Origin: Planctomycetales bacterium
GTDB taxonomy: Bacteria; Planctomycetota; Planctomycetia; Pirellulales; UBA7805
Direction of reading: 5' to 3'
Length of the DNA: 7,108 bases
Assembly: GCA_011772275.1 (NCBI GenBank)
Contig: WVZU01000407.1
Span: 886-7,993, forward strand
In this document: positions 5,635 through 7,108 of the stretch, one piece after another
Layout: each line of letters opens with the position of its first letter
How positions within the stretch are numbered: position 1 is the stretch's first letter
Notes under the pieces: generated by a model
What the model was told of the DNA's origin: nothing
Database searches by the model: none
The model's input: the letters and a program-made list of their open reading frames with translations, nothing else
Made by a program: the position numbers and the translations under genes

Positions 5635-6623
5635 AGACGCTGCTGCACCGCCAGGAGTTCTGGCTGACAATGATCGTGTTCTTTGTGGGCGCCGCCATCG
5701 GGTTGGTCAATCCTGACTTCCTTTCCCTGGAAAATGCCTTGGATGTGCTGACGGCATCCAGTTTCCTGGGCATCCTGGCGATCGGCGTGTTCCTGATTCT
5801 GCTGGCCGGGGAAATTGACATCTCGTTCACCGCCACCGCGACCATCGCTCAATATGTCACCGCCGTCTGGATCAACGCCTGGGGTGGCAACTTGATCCTG
5901 ATGGTGGGGATGGCTTTGGCTGTCGGTCTTTTGCTGGGCTGCTGCAATGCGGCCTTGGTACATTACCTGAAAATTCCCGGCATCATTGCGACGATCGCCA
6001 CCTGGAACATTTATTTTGGCCTCTTGATGTTTTTTACGGGGGGCAAACAGATCCTGCGGATGCCGGATTGGTTCCAAGAGGTGGCGCAGACCCGCGTCAT
6101 CCGCTTCGCGTCCGAAACGGGCAGCTACGGTCTTTCCCTCGTCGCGGTGATCTTCATCCTGGTCGCCCTCCTGGCGGGCCTGGCCAGTCGCTATACCATG
6201 CTGGGACGCAGCCTCTACGCCCTGGGCGGCAGCCCGCTGGCCGCCGAACGGGTCGGCCTGCCCATCGCCCGCTTGCGCTTCCTCCTTTACGGGACGATGG
6301 GGGCCCTGGCAGGACTGGCCGGCGTGGTGCTCAGCTTGCGGACGCAGATGGTCAACCCCAACGCCATCGTCGGCAAGGAACTGGACGTCTACGCGGCCGT
6401 CGTCCTGGGCGGGGCCAGCCTCAAGGGTGGCCGCGGTTCGGTGCTCGGCACCGTCCTGGGCGTGGCCCTGATCGCCATGCTGTCCAACGGCATGACCCTC
6501 ATGCGGATCCCCGCCGTCTGGTATCAGGTCGTCATCGGACTGGTCATCCTCGCCAGCGTCACGCTAAATGCCTTGCGGATCCGCACCTCGCGCAGCCAGG
6601 CCATTGCGGGAGAAATATCATGA
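5631..6623 (+). CDS. Sugar ABC transporter permease 1 (BPD_transp_2 family, RhaP/LsrC-like)
   Basis: This 330-residue inner-membrane protein forms half of the transport channel. Hydrophobic segments are visible at about 11-27, 44-65, 87-110, 116-136, 167-186, 216-236, 253-262 and 270-312, in line with the 8-10 helices of the family. Family marks include the GEIDIS turn (60-65), ILAIGVFLILLAG before it, the cytoplasmic coupling segment LGRSLYALGGSPLAAERVG (191-209), and AAVVLGGASLKGGRGSVLGT (255-274). The start is ATG 5631, inside the ATPase stop (ATGA overlap 5631-5634), which suggests translational coupling. A longer frame from 5430 exists but lies within the ATPase gene and has no membrane character, so it is rejected. 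Having two separate permease genes is known for the rhamnose (RhaP/RhaQ) and AI-2 (LsrC/LsrD) transporters. Confidence 0.92.
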   Translation: MKTLLHRQEFWLTMIVFFVGAAIGLVNPDFLSLENALDVLTASSFLGILAIGVFLILLAGEIDISFTATATIAQYVTAVWINAWGGNLILMVGMALAVGLLLGCCNAALVHYLKIPGIIATIATWNIYFGLLMFFTGGKQILRMPDWFQEVAQTRVIRFASETGSYGLSLVAVIFILVALLAGLASRYTMLGRSLYALGGSPLAAERVGLPIARLRFLLYGTMGALAGLAGVVLSLRTQMVNPNAIVGKELDVYAAVVLGGASLKGGRGSVLGTVLGVALIAMLSNGMTLMRIPAVWYQVVIGLVILASVTLNALRIRTSRSQAIAGEIS

Positions 6624-7108
6624 TCCCCGCTCTGCAAAACTACTGGCAACAGTACAAGCCACGCCACAACGAAATTACCATCCTGGGGTTGGTGCTGACG
6701 TTTGTGTTTGTTTTGATGTGGAGCATGAGTTCGGCGCGTTTCGCCAGTGTCGACAACCTGCAAGGCATGGCGCTGCAAATCGCCGATCTGGGCCTGCTGT
6801 CGATCGCCATGATGCTCTCGATGCTCAGCGGTGGCATCAACCTATCCATCATCGCCACGGCCAACGTGGCGGGCATCGTCACGGCGCTCAGCTTGCGACA
6901 GCTGGCGATCGGCGAGGCAGCGACCGCGGGGATCGTACCCAGCCTGATCGCCATGGGGGCCGGCCTGCTGGCGGCCGCAACCATCGGCCTGGGCAACGGC
7001 CTTTTGATCGGCTACGCCCACGTCTCCCCCATCCTGGCGACGATCGGCATGATGACGCTGCTCAAAGGACTCGCCTTCGTGCTGACCGACGGCAAGGCAA
7101 TCAGCGGA
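6620..7108 (+). CDS. Sugar ABC transporter permease 2 (BPD_transp_2 family, RhaQ/LsrD-like), 3' end outside window
   Basis: ATG 6620 overlaps the permease 1 stop by four bases (ATGA 6620-6623), and the frame stays open to the window edge for 163 residues, about half of a normal permease. A hydrophilic start (MIPALQNYWQQYKPRHNE) is followed by membrane segments at about 19-35, 52-70, 72-91, 107-131 and 136-154. Family signs are MLSGGINLS (68-76, the place of the usual GGIDLS), NGLLIGYAHVSPILATIGMM and LLKGLAFVLTDGKAISG at the edge, a pattern common just before the periplasmic loop. It should form a heterodimer with permease 1 and bind the double-domain ATPase. Further genes of the operon, such as sugar isomerase or kinase genes, would be expected downstream but cannot be seen. 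Confidence 0.93.
   Translation, partial: MIPALQNYWQQYKPRHNEITILGLVLTFVFVLMWSMSSARFASVDNLQGMALQIADLGLLSIAMMLSMLSGGINLSIIATANVAGIVTALSLRQLAIGEAATAGIVPSLIAMGAGLLAAATIGLGNGLLIGYAHVSPILATIGMMTLLKGLAFVLTDGKAISG

Overview
The window looks like chromosomal DNA of a high-GC Gram-negative bacterium, most likely a planctomycete of the Pirellulales type. This is inferred from the high GC content, the near absence of Shine-Dalgarno sequences, and the style of the proteins: a vWA end, a TPR protein with an N-terminal beta-rich 'SGxVL...L' segment, and ExbB/ExbD. No database search was possible, so the taxonomic call is moderate. All genes read on the + strand.

Left half, about 1-2880: the last 47 codons of a probable von Willebrand factor A protein (3-146), a 176-bp gap, then a tight unit of an exported TPR protein (323-1366), a MotA/TolQ/ExbB-family proton-channel protein (1368-2438) and an ExbD/TolR-family partner (2446-2880). 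Gaps inside this unit are 1 and 7 bp. It looks like a proton-motive-force-driven envelope machine of the Tol-Pal/Ton class. The TPR protein may be a periplasmic partner comparable to CpoB/YbgF. No TonB or TolA is visible in the window.

Middle, 2881-3054: a 174-bp intergenic region that appears to separate two operons. It holds a terminator-like hairpin just after exbD (2885-2912) and a perfect inverted repeat with 9-bp arms (3016-3036) just ahead of the next gene.

Right half, 3055-7108: a CUT2-type (ribose/rhamnose/AI-2 class) sugar ABC importer. It consists of a lipoprotein substrate-binding protein (3055-4056), a double-domain ATPase (4093-5634), permease 1 (5631-6623) and permease 2 (6620 to beyond the window end). 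The last three genes are joined by 4-bp ATGA overlaps, which points to translational coupling. The order binding protein, ATPase, permease, permease matches the rhamnose rhaSTPQ layout rather than lsrACDB. The binding protein resembles LsrB along its length but lacks several AI-2-contacting residues, so a sugar ligand is more likely.

I found no tRNA, rRNA, CRISPR array, insertion sequence or clear foreign DNA. The most notable oddities are an 85-residue Arg/Pro-rich extension in front of the ExbB signal-like segment, the palindrome ahead of the transporter operon, and an ATPase whose second catalytic site appears fully degenerate. I do not see a clear new system; these are modest leads in an otherwise ordinary region.
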